A stretch of DNA of 64,000 bases from assembly GCA_012845835.1 (NCBI GenBank), contig JABAKD010000027.1, forward strand, positions 3,117,465-3,181,464. The letters run 5' to 3'. The position numbers and the translations under genes were made by a program. This DNA is from Undaria pinnatifida. Its lineage: Eukaryota; Sar; Phaeophyceae; Laminariales; Alariaceae. Position 1 is the first letter of the stretch; every line of letters starts with the position of its first letter. The notes beneath the pieces were generated by a model. The model was not told the DNA's origin, did not search any database, and saw nothing but the letters and a program-made list of their open reading frames with translations. Shown one piece after another: positions 23,801 through 37,200 of this stretch.

Positions 23801-24701
23801 GGAATAGACCGGTTGTCGTCAACGCTAAAGGGCCGGACGAGCTGCACATCGCGGTGCTTAAACCCACTGCAGCAGCCGCCAAATCTGGCACCGCCTGTCC
23901 AAGAATTTGCCCCAGCTCCTGTCCCCACGAACACGTAGCCTCCGTGACTAATGACGAAAGGTCTTGACACGGGCCTCGTGACTGCTGCTGTGGTGGTACA
24001 CCGCCCCCCGCTTCCGCTTGAAGGAGCGTACTCGGTGGAGCATTTTCCGACGACTTGAACCTCACCTCCGCTTGCCGTTGACGTTGGTCCGTCTTCTTCG
24101 CCGCTGCCTTATCGTCAATAACAATTGCTGATGATTTCACAACAGATAAGCAACCAGCGGCAGCCACCGCCAACCTCTTCGCGAGCTTAACCGAAGGGGG
24201 GAGGGGAGAGGGGAGAGCGACAAGAACATCCCTGTTGAATGCGTTTTGAGTAGCGCCAGCGCCAGCGCCCGCACCAGCATGAACCGTGTACAGCGGAGCA
24301 GCCTGGGCTGGTAGCAGCTGGCCCTCCGGCTGCTCCCACCAAGGATTTAAATCGCCGACATCATACCGGATGCTCGCAGTCGATGTCACTCCATCACCAT
24401 CATCTCCACCATCACGCCGCGAGACGTCTGCATCTAACCGCGTTGCCCTTCCCATATCTCCCGCGAACTCGGGTGACACGAAGGGCTCGTGCAGTCGAGG
24501 CGGCCGGCGGACGAGGGCAGTACTCTCTAACCCCAAGCCTAAACACGCCGCTGCTGGGAGGACAGGAGGAGTAGAAGGCAATCCCGCCGCTTTTTTCTCT
24601 CGAGACGAAAGCGAATTTGAAATCGAATGCGAACGAAAATGCGACGCCCGATCGTCGCCCTCTTGGACTGCGCCAAGGGCGGGCCGTGCCATCTGTGGCA
24701 T
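23782..24701 (-). CDS. Candidate exon, Ala/Ser-rich hypothetical protein
   Basis: A 306-codon open frame preceded by CGCTTCTAG/ATGCCA (acceptor or start) and ending at CATCTAAG/GTGCGA. The product is low complexity: Ala, Gly, Ser and Gln rich, with GAGAGAGA, VAAAGCLSVVKSSAIVIDDK and VPDLAAAAVGLSTAM. It could be a separate gene or a distal disordered exon of the POLQ-type gene, whose last assigned exon lies 3.4 kb upstream. The opposite strand is open for 139 codons, but this frame is longer and has splice signals. Confidence 0.4.
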
Positions 24702-26080
24702 CTAGAAGCGATGTGGGCTGGGGCACGGTCGAGAGCTGCTGCTTGTGTTGTGTGGCATCTGACGAATGAGTAACGTTGTTGGTGTGAAGTGTGAAGTAAA
24801 ATGCAAACTGTAAAATCCGGTTTGGGGAATTCCGCCGCTTATTGATTAAAACGGTCATAATCACGCCGCATTCTTGGCGGGGAGGCGAAATTCCGCCGCA
24901 TTTTTCGCGGGGAAGCAGGGAAGGTTAAAGTGTAAAGGTTCGTTCGCTTGTCGTTTGACGCACGCCACGTTGCTACGATACAATGGATAGCAGTGCACGA
25001 ATGCAACAACCAAAAATGCGAGGGTCCTCAATTGAGGAGGTCTGCACCCCACCCTAAAACTGATTTTGAGAAAACTGAAAGTGATTTTGATTGATAAAAC
25101 TGGAATTGTAACCCGATGAGCATTAGACCTATAACTTTTAAAAACGTGATGGTGATTGGAAGCTCTGCCGTCTGCAGGCAATTGGCAAGGTTCGGAAAAC
25201 CGCGCAGCCAGCGGTAAAACGTAAAAAGATACTTGTACTCGTATAAAGTTTATAAAAAAAGAGGGGAAGAAATATACCCCGTGTACGAACAGTACGAGAT
25301 ATTAGGGCGGGCGTGCGTTGCTTCGGAGGTACATGCGAGCAATGCGTATGCTTTCTATTAAAACCCTTGTAGAAAAATGCACTTGAGGTCCAAATCATGC
25401 CGCACTGATTCCGAGTGTTTTTTTGCCAGAAACGTGGGTGACCTGCACATATAGACTATATATATGAACGGGGAGGGTTAAAAGTTAGAAGCATAGACTA
25501 ACTCGCAAGGACTGAGTACAAGAGCATGAAATGCGCAAAATGCGCACGATCTATGTACAAAGAAAGTACTTCCACTGAAACCCACAGCGTATATTGCTGT
25601 GTCATAACCTCTGTCCCCCGAAATGCGGGTTATACGTTAATAGTCTCCGTGCGCATGATTATAGACCGGCCGTCTTTGCAAAGTCGTCCTGTTGACCCTA
25701 CTACAGTAAGTGCTGCTACCACTCCTTGATGAGATCAAACCCGACCACATCCGATAGAGGTAGCGCTTTTCGGGCCGAATTATTTCCTGACCATCCATAA
25801 TACAGGAACTACCGAGCATCATCGGAAATTCCAGTGTTGTGCGGATGGTTGGGATAACATTGTATCACGCAGCTTGCAAAGAAAGGTGGGGCATCGACCC
25901 CTAAATGTATCGAACTCGCAGCTGACATGTTTAGGCGACTTTTTGTTAAATAATCAATAATTGTATTTTTCTTCGGCCGTGTGGGATTGATTTGTCATCG
26001 ATCAGGTTCCGCTTCTTTCTTCGTAACTTTAAATATCAGTTTTTGGGTGGGGCACAGAGCTGACCCAGGCTACGATAAAG

Positions 26081-26336
26081 GCTGCGGTAGAGGTAGCATT
26101 TTTCGTCTGAAATAGCTTCTTTCTGGACGAAGGGGCTCCTTAACCCAATATCGTCGGAAATAGACCGTTTTCTTTTCATGATTCTCGTTGTGAACGTAAG
26201 CCATGGGATTTGTTTCGTCCGGCTGCCCAGCAGCTTTATTCGGCTCCAAATCAGTTTTTGGGAGAGAGAGGTCTTAAGCTCCCAAATTGAGGAACTCTCA
26301 GTTCCTCAAGTGGTGCACGTCTATCGTAGCACGCGT
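26081..26336. mobile_element. MITE family A, short copy
   Basis: Left GGCTGCGGTAGAGGTAGCAT, right GTGCACGTCTATCGTAGCAC followed by GCGT: inverted ends of family A. Another left-end piece (CCGATAGAGGTAGCGCTTTT) lies at 25754-25800. Confidence 0.5.
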
Positions 26337-26574
26337 GTAATATGTTGGGGGATGCTGTTGCTGTTGTTGTTTTTGGAGGCGTTTTTTGCATTGGCTCGGG
26401 GTCACTCGCGCGAGTAGCCCCTCTGTTCCTCTGTGGTCTCACGTATTCTTGATGATATAACTTGACGAAATCAGTCCGCAACGGAATGGTTATCTTCTTC
26501 GAACGCTGCCGCAAAACAATCGCGTAAGGCATTCTTGTCCGTGAGGTACTGAGCCACTCGCGCGAGTATGACAT

Positions 26575-26731
26575 GGTATGATGGTATGATATGGTATGAT
26601 ATGATATGATATGATATGATATGATATGATATGATATGATATGATATGATATGGTATGATATGATATGATATGATATGATATGATATGATATGATATGAT
26701 ATGATATGATATGATATGATATGATATGATA
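26575..26731. repeat. ATGAT pentanucleotide microsatellite
   Basis: About 30 units of ATGAT with a few GGT variants. Confidence 0.97.
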
Positions 26732-26874
26732 CGATAGCTCAAACCCGGTAGCGAAAAATGGGGGTGTCTCCCCTACCGAAGCCTTGTTCAGCTCGTTACC
26801 GATCATTGATCGTTGACCATTGATCAAAGAAGGAACCACAGAAGAAATATATTCTACCTAACCCTATCGTAGGG

Positions 26875-26965
26875 TGAGTCACACCCCGCACCACGCGCGA
26901 TCGGATTGCCACACGCGGCTGGCAAGATGACTTCGACGATGTTCTCGATTCCACAGGGTAGCTCT
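26875..26965 (+). repeat. Dispersed repeat family C
   Basis: GTCACACCCCGCACCACGCG, CGATCGGATTG, then GGCAAGATGACTTCGACGAT: aligned by eye with the copy at 9700-9800. Confidence 0.65.
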
Positions 26966-28056
26966 GTTACCTACCTCCTCTGGTATCAGGTACCAGGTAT
27001 ACATGAAAAAGGGTGTCCCGAAAGCCTCACTCCCAAACTTTCCCAGACGGAACCAATTATTGCACTTGCATAAAATACTCCAAAATTGTTTACTTTTTTG
27101 CCAACCATCAATTAGTGACCCGCGAAATAGCACACAGAAATGTTAGACTCAAACCAAGGGCACAAGAAACAACATATCCCAAGAAAGGACTGCTCACGCA
27201 CAGCGAAAAGCGCTCTCTCGTGCGGGCATATACGTGTATGGCCCTGATATACGCACATTGAATGTCCGCCATGCAAGCATAATCCTGATACGGAGTACCG
27301 GGTACACGTTCATTTGCCGTCTATACTGGTTGAAGCCAGTCAAAATTCCGAGGAGACGTAACGCGCCATTGCATCACTCTCACCGCCGTGGGCTAGATAC
27401 CTCTAATACCTCTAAACACACCAGAGCCCGAACCCCTCAACCCCCCAAGTTTCCAACGAGCCCCCTTTCCTCTCTCCACAATAGTGAGGGTTTCATATGC
27501 TATGATTGGGCGTTCACGAAACGATAGGCAAAGAGCACGAGGAATCGAACAGGTAAGTGACGTGCCCTCATGACACACCTGATTGTATGGTCGTATAGAC
27601 ATCCACCACGTACGAAACCGCACAACTTAACGTCCACCAAACACAGAACATAAATAATGACAAAAAGCTACAAGGCTTCGTCAGTTGCGACAAAAGGGCG
27701 ATGCGCTTCATCTAACGATTAAGCTACGCCCGCATGTAAAACGAACAACATAGCAACCCGCAAGGCATGGAATTTCAACTTCCGCTTCCAGCAAGTTTCT
27801 GCCACATGCTTCCTCCCGCATCAACTGCATCCACTTCACGACAAAAAAAAAAAATGTAGGCCAAACAGCGTAATCGCAATACGTATCGACACTCTTGCTA
27901 CTCCAAAGTTAAACGTTCCACACCCTCTAACACCAAGCATTACGTCCAGAAAACCGTGGGTACAATTCTAAAGGGATTAACAGCGTCTCTGGAGAAGTAC
28001 AAGTGTCACTCCCTGCGCGGACAGCCCTCATGTTCCACTTTTCACCCTTCTAAATC

Positions 28057-28245
28057 CTAGCCCCGCCCATGCTTTAAAGCCTGTCGATGGGTAAGAGACG
28101 GGCTCCCTTCCAGACCAGACGAGGTCCCCCCTGGTACAGCGACAGCGCTGGACAGCTGGGAGCGGAGTTGTCGAAGGATCTCAGCGTTGGCCAGGTATAT
28201 CACGCTCTCCGCTAGTCGCCTAGCCTGTGCCGACCGGTATCGTTC
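28057..28245 (-). CDS. POLQ: POLQ-type gene exon 20: end of helicase, stop codon
   Basis: Encodes [20 protein letters not shown] and [11 protein letters not shown], similar to the last helix of the helicase ('REAA..I...A...L'). It reads on through a Ser/Gly-rich tail to a TAG at 28057-28059. Acceptor ATGAACAG/GAACGA, phase 0. Weak internal donors (for example GCT/GTACCA) mean splicing to a further exon cannot be excluded. I see no AATAAA just after the stop. Confidence 0.7.
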   Translation of the reverse strand, partial: ERYRSAQARRLAESVIYLANAEILRQLRSQLSSAVAVPGGTSSGLEGSPSLTHRQALKHGRG

Positions 28246-31200
28246 CTGTTCATCACCATTGCACATGACACAGCGTTTCAGGACTTCAGGATGAACTGCA
28301 GTACTGTAGTGTACTTAGTATATAACACCTCGGACAGATCACGATCTAGATATCAGATAGATAATAGAGACCATCTACACGATCTAGATCATCTACAGCA
28401 GATCCCGTATCTGCCGCTATACAGAGTACCGATCCATCCCTGAAAAAACTCTTGCTAAGTCGTTCAGATCACCCGGTGACATGAGCTAGATCATACAGAT
28501 CTTGCCTGAAATATCTAGATCATCTAGTGGTCATCGGTGATCTGTCCGAACTGTAAAGCTTACAATCCGTGTTAGACACGCTTCCCACCAAACGTCGACC
28601 GCAAGCAAGCAAGTCAAGGGAGGAGGGGGGGGGTACTCACGTGATTCTCGTGTGACCATAGTGGTACTATTAGACCCTCGCACCCCTACTATGGCGGGAC
28701 GGAGCACATGGGGTTTTCACCGACCAGGCAGGTATCGCGTGCACCAAGCGCGAAGGGCCGTGAGATGCGCAAGCCAAGGGCGAGGCAGGTAGGAAGCACC
28801 AGAGAGTACTAGCCTCGAAAAATTAAGCATTACTATTCAGGCATATTGTTTGTCAGCTTCACATCATACACACGAATGGTCGGTTGCAATTACGTGAAGG
28901 GTGGAGGCCGGTAAAGCTAGAACGCAGTAAATTATCCTTCTAGACCTAGCTGCTCTATGGGTACTTTAGGGACAAAGTAGCTACCTGGAATTAGAGACGC
29001 AACTACGTCGCGCGGTCAAGGAATCACCCAGCTTGGAAAACTGAGTATCGATTGTTGGATTAGTCAAATTGAAAGCTGAAGTAGTTCTATCCAGTCACAC
29101 GTCCGACAGATTGTCGATTTCCACCTGATAGTCTAGATATTTAAGGAAATGTTAGTACCAGGTATGGTCTAGCTCGTATTGCCCGGGAGGGAGCCGTGCG
29201 ATCTGTACGATCTAGCAAAAACTTCCAGGGTTGGACCTGTACTCTAAAGATACAAATCAGACCCCGCACAACATATCATACCGGTAGAAACAGGATTTGC
29301 GGTAGATGATCTAGATGATCTGTAGGTGATCTAGATCGTGACCTGTCGGAGGTGTGAATCAATAAATAACATGTCGGCCGAATAATAAAATGTTTACTCC
29401 ACTATTATATACTGGGTAGCTGGCAACATAAAAGGAGAACATTACTAGAGGTCGGGAACCGAACCAATAACAATCTGGCTTTTGTTGCGAGAGAAAATTT
29501 CATAGGCGTTTTGGTTCATAACTCTGTAGTTGAAGAACAGGCATTAATTGCATCAGCTCGACAGTTTTTGGTTGATCGTGTCAAGGGCCATACCAAGTGG
29601 ATCCAGCCCGAGACGGTGCTGGCAGACGTTTTCGACAGGAAGAAGTGGTGAGTCCAGCATAATAAAATCCAAGTAACAACGACATAACACCCCAGCATCG
29701 GTTGACCTCGCAAAAAGTATGCCAGCACACATCTCGGCGCAACTTGTTCACGGCTGCCACCCTTGCCACCCTTAGCAACAAAGCAGACCCGGCAACCGCG
29801 CCCCTCGCGCGACCCAACTTCGATAAAATGGTTTGATAGTCCACACTAATTTCCTCGCGCGACCCAACTTCGATGAAATGGTTGATAGTCCACTCTAATT
29901 TCCCACTACGTCTTCGTTCCGAGAATTCCCCGAGAAATATTCCCACGAAATTTCGATAACTTTTCCCGAAACCGCGCTCACTTACCGCCGACTCCTCCCA
30001 CCCAGCGCTGCGGAAGGGGACGCAGCGCAGCAACACGTCAGTGACGTGCGCAGCATCGGCGGCGGCGAGCTGCAGAGGAGAAGGATAGCCGGCTTCCCAG
30101 AGAGCTCTCGCTCGGAAGGGGGGCAAATCGCGGCTGAGACGGACGAGAGGCAGCAGCTCTGGCTTCGCGCTGTACCCGAGGCGGTCCTGCGAGCCCAACA
30201 TTTCGCGGCATGAGCAGGAGAAACTGCGGGTTAAAAACAAACATGTTACTATATCAATATATGAATAGGAAATTGTTGTTCGATCACCTGGCTGGCCGCC
30301 CCTGACCGTCCCCTACAACAAGACTAGCATATTAATCATGTTACCACTGCAAACATTGTTCCACACTAATTCCAAGTTGATTGTTCGCGAAAACGTCCAA
30401 GCAGCTCTGAGTGGGTAAGGCCAAAATAACCCTTCACGCCTCCAAAAAGACCGGTCTTCTATGTGTATGTGCTTAATTGCAAGGGGATGGGGCGTGTTTA
30501 GGGCGTAGGCACGTACTGTGGTGCGTGCATGAACATACGAAGTATGGTGTTATGGCGGGGAATCGCACTTGCCGCCCAAACAAACGGTATCACGCACAGA
30601 TTTCCCTCGGTTTACTTCTGGTTTCCTAAGTTACTTGTTCTCCCACTTCAGAATTGTTGGAACCTTGTGTTGTGGCCACGGGTTAGACTATGGCGATGAG
30701 AAAATGAATGTGAGAACAACAACACCACCACTACCACCACCAAAAACAACAACCACAACAACACCACCACGACCCCCACCACCACCAACACAACACCAAC
30801 AACAGCACGAAAAACACGACGCCTTGTAGACTGCCAGCCCTGCCAGCCCTGCCAGTCCTCCTCGTCACCTGGAAAGTGTTTAGCACATTGGCCAGCTCGT
30901 GCCATTGCAGATATCGGCAAAAGGATACCACCATCCCGCAAAACACGGAAGCCTCTTTCTGGAGCGATTGCAGAGTCCCCCTCTCGATGCCCAATCTAGC
31001 CACCATGTCCCGAATCGGCACTTCTTCGACCGCCTGCTCCAACGATCAACAACACACAGGTCCATGGCTCGTACAATCAAGAATCGCCTATCTGGAGGGT
31101 GGGTTCTATAGGAACGCATCCTAGAGCGCGTGCTTTAGTTACTCTAATGCTGTTGAAAGTATTTTGCTAAAAAGGCATCCCAAGTATTGTATTAATAGTT

Positions 31201-34200
31201 GTAAACGGGTGAGATAATCGCATTAATCTTCATATCCGAGGGGGGGGGCATAGGCATATATAAATAGGAGGTCGTGTTCATGACTTGGTCGACATTCAAT
31301 AAAATGGTTGCAATACACTTCACACATTGGGCAGATCAAACAGATAAATCCCTACTGATGATCTGTGTCTTTCAGGGCTGACAGATCCCTGGTATCTATG
31401 ATCTGTATGGCTTATAGATCATGTTGCCCGATGGGAGCTATGATCTGCATGATTAAACACGTGTTTCCTGGGTTGGACCTGTACAACACAGATCCTGCCC
31501 AACATATCATAAGCTATAACGACAAGTAGATTATTTGGACGATCTAGATGGTGATCTGTCTGATGTGTGATATACTGTGTATACTGTGTATACTATATAC
31601 TTCACCTTAAACACTAGCCCTGACCCCGATCGCCTGCGAAAAATGTTGAACGTAATTTGTGGCATGTACGAGGTATCACGCGTGCTATGCTAGTGGTTCA
31701 ACATTTTTTTTTATTCTGAGGCTGTCTGTCGAGTTGAAGCTCTATACCTCACCTATAAGGAATGACAAGACAGCCCCCATGGCCTAGGTACACAACGAAT
31801 CATATCAATATTATCAATAATATCAATCACATCAATCGCATCAATCATATCAATCACATCAATCATATCAATCACATCAATCATATCAATCATATCAATC
31901 ATATCAATCAAAGCATACCAATCATATCAATCATATCAATCATATCAATCATATCAATCATATCAATCATATCAATCATATCAATAATCACGATCATAGC
32001 AATCATATCCCTAGAGGAACCATATCCTTAGGCCAATCGTATCCTTAGACGAATCATATCCTTAAACGAATAATATCCTTCAACGCATAATATCCTTAAA
32101 CCCAAGGCGGCATGTCCAAGATAATGGGTGAAGCAGCCAGCCCCGTCAGTCCGAAACAATTAGACCGAAAAAACTTCAAAACCGTTGTCGGCGCACGCGT
32201 CGTATTGAAGAGTAGTTGTGTACGCGTGTACCCTCGTCGGTTCAGATGAGGCAAACGACGTGAGTCGCCGTACAGTAGCTTGAACTCATGAGATTGGGAT
32301 CATCGATGTAGAACGGCCACGATGGACTGGTGATCCGGGGCCAGAGCATTGGTTGCTGTTGCTGTCGTACATTACCAACTTCCAAGAGAGCGTCGTCCCT
32401 GTACCCACAACTACTACTGCGTAAATAGTAGCAACTTGTATGAATAGGTGTGTTGGGTGATTGAGTGGTCTAGTGGACAGCGATACTTCGGTATATGCCT
32501 AACACGATATATACTGTCGAGCTCATCGAATCTCGGTGGCTTCTAAGTATTGATCTAAGTATTGATCTCCCGCTGGCAGAGCCGAGATTCGATTAACTCG
32601 AACGTATGCATTTTGGTTCATTATACAGCACTATCCACTATCACTGCGACTGAATGGTCTAGTGGATAGTGATATAATACCAGGTAACCAATAAGGGTTA
32701 CGTTTGATACAGTTAGTACGCTTGGTACACACATGGTACAAGGTGCCGACCCCGTGCGATACCAACAACATATGCCACACCAAGTCAGGTTAGCCTCACG
32801 ACAATGCGCGCCCAGTACCATACATATCACCAATTCAACCACAAAGCACCCCATCGAATCAGCAATACTAGGCAACGTCACACATGCCCCATCGAATACA
32901 TATAACTCCTACCACGTCACGAGAGTTTCCAAAATACCCGTCCCATTACCGAAACAAACGGTCCCCGGTAAGCTTCTTACTGCTGCAAAACCAACTGGCC
33001 CCACCAACTCCAAGCAGAATGTCCTCTGTAACGTGCACGCAGTTAAAGTAGGGTCAAAAGCCCTTTTGAAAACGCCCAAGGAGAACGCCGAAGGAGAACG
33101 CCGACAAACCTCCAGTAGGGCTGCAGGTTCACTCCGCGGCTCAACCCCCTAGACCGGTTACAAAGCCCGTCTGGAACTGCATCCGCGTTTTGGAGGGGAC
33201 AAAGCACAACACTTAGAATAAGTGTTGGATGACTCTTTCGACAATAAAAGGCGTAAAGACACCTGTTGGAGAAGGAGAGCGCCGAAAAACCTCCGGTAAG
33301 GTTGCAGGTCCACTCTGCGGCTCGACCCTCGGGGGAAGTCGTAGTACCTGTCCCCGTACTTCGGGCTTGTGTGTCCGGCCGCGTTCACCAGCACTCCTTC
33401 CTCGATACCGACCTAAAAACAAACAACAAAAGGACGGAAATGCGAGTAGAGAGTGCAGCAAGGGAACTTGAATAATAAAAGGAGTAAATAATTATGTGCC
33501 TGGTAGTTGCCTGGTAGTTGTGTAACACGTGTGCTGGGGTAAGGGTGCAGCCATTATCCCATTATTTTTTCGTCATCAACGCCCTCGCCTGAGGAGCTCT
33601 TTTTCTCACACAAGCCCGACCTTGAGAGTAAACGAAGGAATGATACAAGCGATCAGCGATCCCATGTTCCTACTGCAGGTACCTAACCCGTACAGAACAA
33701 ACTTCGACGGCGTGTTCGGGGACAAGTTATGAATAGCTCAAACTAGAGCGAGGCGTCCTCCGCACCAGTAAACCAGCAGCAGTAAACCAGCTGCAGTAAA
33801 CCAGCAGCAGTAAGCCAGCAGCAGTAAGCCAGCAGCAGTAAACAAGCAGCAGTAAACCAGCAGCAGTGAACCAGTAAACCGGTTTACGAACAATGCTGTG
33901 ACACAGAAATTGCCTTCTAACGACGTTGGATAGTGTAGGTTGTTAGTCGACTTGATGAGTTGATGAGCTGATGTATTTTAGGAGACCCTTCAGTACAAAA
34001 CTCTGTCGGCAAAGACGAGCTACAGTAGCGCGTATTACGCACACACACACCCGCAAAAATAGCATACCAATACGTCCTTGAAAAATATTCATAAAATAGC
34101 ATACCAATAATATTTGGGGTAGTGTACTGTGGTCGCTATTGCGGAGGACAGTAGAAATCAGGACCTACACTACAAAACAAAAGAACCTATATGTTACCCA

Positions 34201-37200
34201 ATTTTCCTACTCACATCCGGTCCTGATTACTAGGTCGATTACTATACTGATTACCATGTTGATGATTTTTATTTTGATTACTAGGTTGATTACTATAATT
34301 TATACTATGTTGATTACTATGCTGATTACCATGTTGATGAATATTATTTTGATTACTAGGTTGATTACTATGTTGATTACTATGTTGATTACTATGTTGA
34401 TTACTATGTTGATTACTGTTTTGATTACGATTAATAGGTTGATTACAATGTTGAATAATACGTTGATTACTAGGTTGATTACTAGGTTGATTACTAGGTT
34501 GATTACTATGTTGACTACTAGGTTGATTACTACGTTACCCCGTAACAGTTTATTATTGGACTGGGTTGACTATTACCTGGACGTTTTTGAAGCCCCGCCA
34601 GTCAAAGTAATAAAAACTTTGGCCGAAAAGTGCCTACATGTACCCTATCGTACAACAACACGCGTCACGCCCCACCCGTTACAGCCTCACCGCCTTCCCG
34701 ACCACGCGGGCGGGATCCTCCTCCCTCCAAGCCGTGTACTCCTCTCGAAACCGCGCCCAGTCGGGCTCGAGCCCCGCGAGGGGCGTCAAGAGGTACAGGG
34801 CGTGGAGCTCCGTGGCTACGACTAGGTTCTGGCAGGCCTTGTCGAGGCTTCGGTGAACGTCCACGGCGGCCACGGGGGAGAGGCCGGAGAAGAATGTAGC
34901 CTGTTTTCCAAAAAGAAAAAAAAGCAACAAAGAAGCAACGACAAAAAATAAAAATATTGTAAACTCCGCGGCTACGACATGGTTCTGGCAGGCCCTATCG
35001 AGGTTTTGATGGACGCCCACCGCGACTAAGGGGGAGAGGCCGGAGGAGAATATCGCCTGTTTTTCAAAAAAAAAAAGAAAAAAAACGGCAACAAAAACAA
35101 AAGTAGCCAAAAGCAAAAGACAAGCAAAAACAACCAAAGAAAAACACACTAAGCTCCGCGGCTACGACAAGGTTTTGGCAGGCCATATCGACGCATTCAT
35201 CAACCCCCGCAGCGGCCATGGGGGAGAGGTTGGGAAAAAGCGTCGCTTGTTTGTCGAACGCAGAAAGCAAAACATGAGCTAAACAACACAACAGCCAAAT
35301 AAGCAAAGCCAAGACAAAACACAGTAAGCTCCGTGGCATCGACAAGGTACAAGGTACAAGGTACAAGGTTCTCGCACGCACGCTCTATGGACGTTCTGTC
35401 CAACATACACCAATAAATACCGAGGCTGGAGGAGAATGCCGCCCGTGTTCCGCCAGCACGACACGAAAAATAAGTAACACAAAAGCATAACACGATAAGC
35501 AAAAGCAAAAACGATAACAAAGCCAAAAATGTCAAAAAATGTGTTCTCGTACAGGTACCTAAAACGAACAGCCCGCCTTATCTACTGTATATGTAATATA
35601 GCACGAGAGGGGATTGCTCCAAATTTTTGTAGCAAGAACGAAAAAAAATGACAACCCAACCCACCAAGCCAAAAACAAAAACGAAAACACCAAAAAATAA
35701 AAAGACGACGCACCCGTCCGAGTTGAGTGGGAGCCACCCCATAGTCCTCATAGTCCTCACGTTCGCCCCCCTCCTTGCCGCCCTCCCGGCCACCGTTAAG
35801 GCTTTGCTTTGGGCTTTCCTTTGTGCTGTCCTTTTGGCTTTCCTTTCGGCGTTCCTTTGGGCATTCCTTTGGGCTTTCCTTTGGGCCTTCCTTTGGGCTT
35901 TCCTCTAGGCTTTCCTTTGGGCGTTCTTTCGGGCACTCCTCCAGGCGTTCCGGTGCTGTGGCGACGATGAAGTTATGGTGAAGCAAGAATTCCATGGCGT
36001 TATCACACGCCATAGCAACATGTTTCCCCTCGATCTGCTGGGCCAAGAGGGTTTTTGATGCAAATCTGCCGGGAAACAGACGCGAGCGAGAGAGCGAGCA
36101 AACCCAATGATCAGCACTCAAGGCGAGCGTCCCAGCGAACCATCTGCACTACTACCATTGATCCGAAGATTAAGAATCGGCGCGCCACCAAGCAGCCGCG
36201 ATTCTACGGAAGCGAAGAATGAACAGCAAGCGTGCCATCGCATTAGCTGCAGTGCTGTATATATAATCTTCGTAGGCAATGGGATTGGCCATGGGATTAC
36301 TCATCGCAGTATACACTTTTTCGCCCAGAGTCAGGTTTTATGGTGAGCTTTACCCTTTAGACTATGCATTTCGGCACCTTATTTCCAACATGGGGACAGA
36401 ACGCTTCCACTTACATTTAGAATATTAATAGGATCCTGTTAAGAGTTGCAAATTGCTTAAAAATCTCCCCGACTGAGGAGCAGAGACCGTCTGCACAATC
36501 TGCATCTACTATTAATACGCGACTCCTACTGTAAAACAGAACGCCGGCCCGTCCGCTTCCAGGAAGCTTCTCCGGCTTTTTCGGGCATCATGGTCGTACG
36601 TTGCCTCTGCGAGAGCGGCTCGTCTGGGAGAAAGAGTGCGCTCAAGCAGCCTGCCGCGGCCCAGCGCCTCAGTAAAATGGAGTACACCTCTATCATGCTA
36701 TTATTAATACTATCAATAGTACTGTTAGCACTGTTAATGGTACTATTAGCACCATTGCTAGCATGCGTTAGCCCACAAACCAACTCACTCTTGCCGCGCC
36801 AGCCCTGGTCCTGAAGGACTTGCTCACTACCAAAACCAAACACACATCACATCGTACTTCGTGTCACAGCATGAGAAGTGTCAGATCACATCATATGATA
36901 TTGTATGACATAATATCGTATCACATAAAAGCATACCATATCATCTCATATGATATTCTTTCAAATAACATCATATCACAGCCCATCATGTTATAGCACA
37001 TCACGCCACATTATCATATCACACCACGTCACGTCGCATCACATCACATCACATCGCATCACATCATACCACATCACATCACACTACACCACATCATATG
37101 GTATTATATCATACCATATCGAAGCGTAACATACCGCATCATATCATACTAGGTACACCACATCATATCATATTATACCATACCCTATCGAAGCGTACCA

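Larger units (their letters stand above)
24870..28050. other. Repeat-bearing spacer between candidate gene and POLQ-type gene
   Basis: Holds MITE family A pieces, family C copies at 25860-25930 and 26875-26965, and the ATGAT microsatellite. Remaining sequence shows no supported exon on either strand, including no family A polymerase motif. Confidence 0.5.

Noticed and set aside
26251-26839. Long ORFs of SYHI repeats
   Set aside because: Translations of the ATGAT microsatellite.
1-28000. Family A polymerase domain of POLQ
   Set aside because: Looked on the minus strand for DYSQ-E-R, YG-IYGMG and HDEL motifs and saw none, so it is not annotated.
34139-34825. 228-codon plus-strand ORF
   Set aside because: Open only because the 12-bp repeat is a multiple of three; it then crosses the antisense of POLQ exon 16.
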